Of a stretch of 6,992 nucleotides of DNA, positions 6,848 through 6,992 are shown piece by piece; within the stretch, counting starts at the first letter, position 1; every line of letters begins with the position of its first letter. Origin of the DNA: Acidimicrobiales bacterium (GTDB lineage: Bacteria > Actinomycetota > Acidimicrobiia > Acidimicrobiales > Iamiaceae); contig JAGQSI010000101.1 of assembly GCA_020439605.1 (NCBI GenBank), positions 1 to 6,992 of the forward strand, read 5' to 3'. The translations under genes and the position numbers were made by a program. The notes below the pieces were generated by a model, which did not search any database, was not told the origin of the DNA, and was given only the letters and a program-made list of their open reading frames with translations.

Positions 6848-6992
6848 TTACCGGCGCTGGGTCTGTCGGGGCCTTGGTCGAGGCGGACTTCTGCTTAGGG
6901 TCCTGCGCACTTTGAGCTGGTGCGCTCTGTTCTGGGATCCCGGTGAACTTCACAGCCACTCGGGTCTTGTAGTGAACGTTAAGCTGAAACAG
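6840..6992 (-). CDS. C-terminal end of an unidentified protein (5' part outside window)
   Basis: The last 50 codons and TGA stop of a gene entering from the right edge. Only this minus-strand frame stays open; the other two hit stops within 14 codons of the edge. It begins LFQLNVHYKTRVAVKFTGIP, a strand-like stretch that looks like the end of a folded domain, then runs into a polar tail rich in Pro, Ala, Ser, Gln and Lys (EQSAPAQSAQDPKQK and onward to PVSE). I do not recognise it, and the visible part is too short to assign. The stop overlaps the mshC GTG start by eight bases, suggesting the same transcript and coupled translation. Confidence 0.6.
   Translation of the reverse strand: MFQLNVHYKTRVAVKFTGIPEQSAPAQSAQDPKQKSASTKAPTDPAPVSE

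Noticed and set aside
1..6992. CRISPR array, mobile element, tRNA or defence system
   Set aside because: I saw no spaced direct repeats, terminal inverted repeats, transposase or recombinase motifs, or cloverleaf-like sequences; nearly all the sequence is explained by biosynthetic genes.

Overview
The window is a compact block of ordinary chromosomal genes, all on the minus strand, from an actinobacterium (Actinomycetota). Three things point there: an MshC-type ligase of mycothiol biosynthesis, a gene order (thrS, HIT protein, CDP-alcohol phosphatidyltransferase, PatA-like acyltransferase) that matches the mycobacterial phosphatidylinositol/PIM locus, and moderately GC-rich DNA. The base composition looks lower than in mycobacteria or streptomycetes. 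A deeper lineage such as Acidimicrobiia is my guess, not something the sequence proves.

In the direction of transcription (high to low coordinates) the layout is: the last 50 codons of an unrecognised gene (6992-6840); mshC (6847-5693); a PlsC-type lysophospholipid acyltransferase with a long disordered tail (5624-4683); thrS (4635-2617); a HIT-family Ap4A phosphorylase/hydrolase (2620-2066); a small two-helix membrane protein of unknown function (2022-1474); a CDP-alcohol phosphatidyltransferase, probably phosphatidylinositol phosphate synthase (1390-686); and a PatA/LpxL-type acyltransferase that runs off the left edge (681-1). No gap exceeds 83 nt and two junctions overlap (8 nt and 4 nt). 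I found no convincing internal promoter or terminator, so this looks like one long operon or two closely spaced ones.

The genes fall into three linked jobs. MshC couples cysteine to glucosaminyl-inositol for the thiol mycothiol. PlsC, PgsA and PatA build membrane phospholipids, probably inositol lipids and acylated mannosides. ThrS charges tRNA-Thr, and the HIT protein probably removes the Ap4A that aminoacyl-tRNA synthetases make as a by-product. Myo-inositol is a common precursor of the mycothiol and inositol-lipid branches.

I saw no mobile element, CRISPR array, tRNA, rRNA or defence system. The least explained parts are the two-helix protein next to pgsA, the Arg-rich tail of PgsA, the Ser/Thr/Ala-rich tail of the PlsC homologue, and the truncated gene at the right edge.
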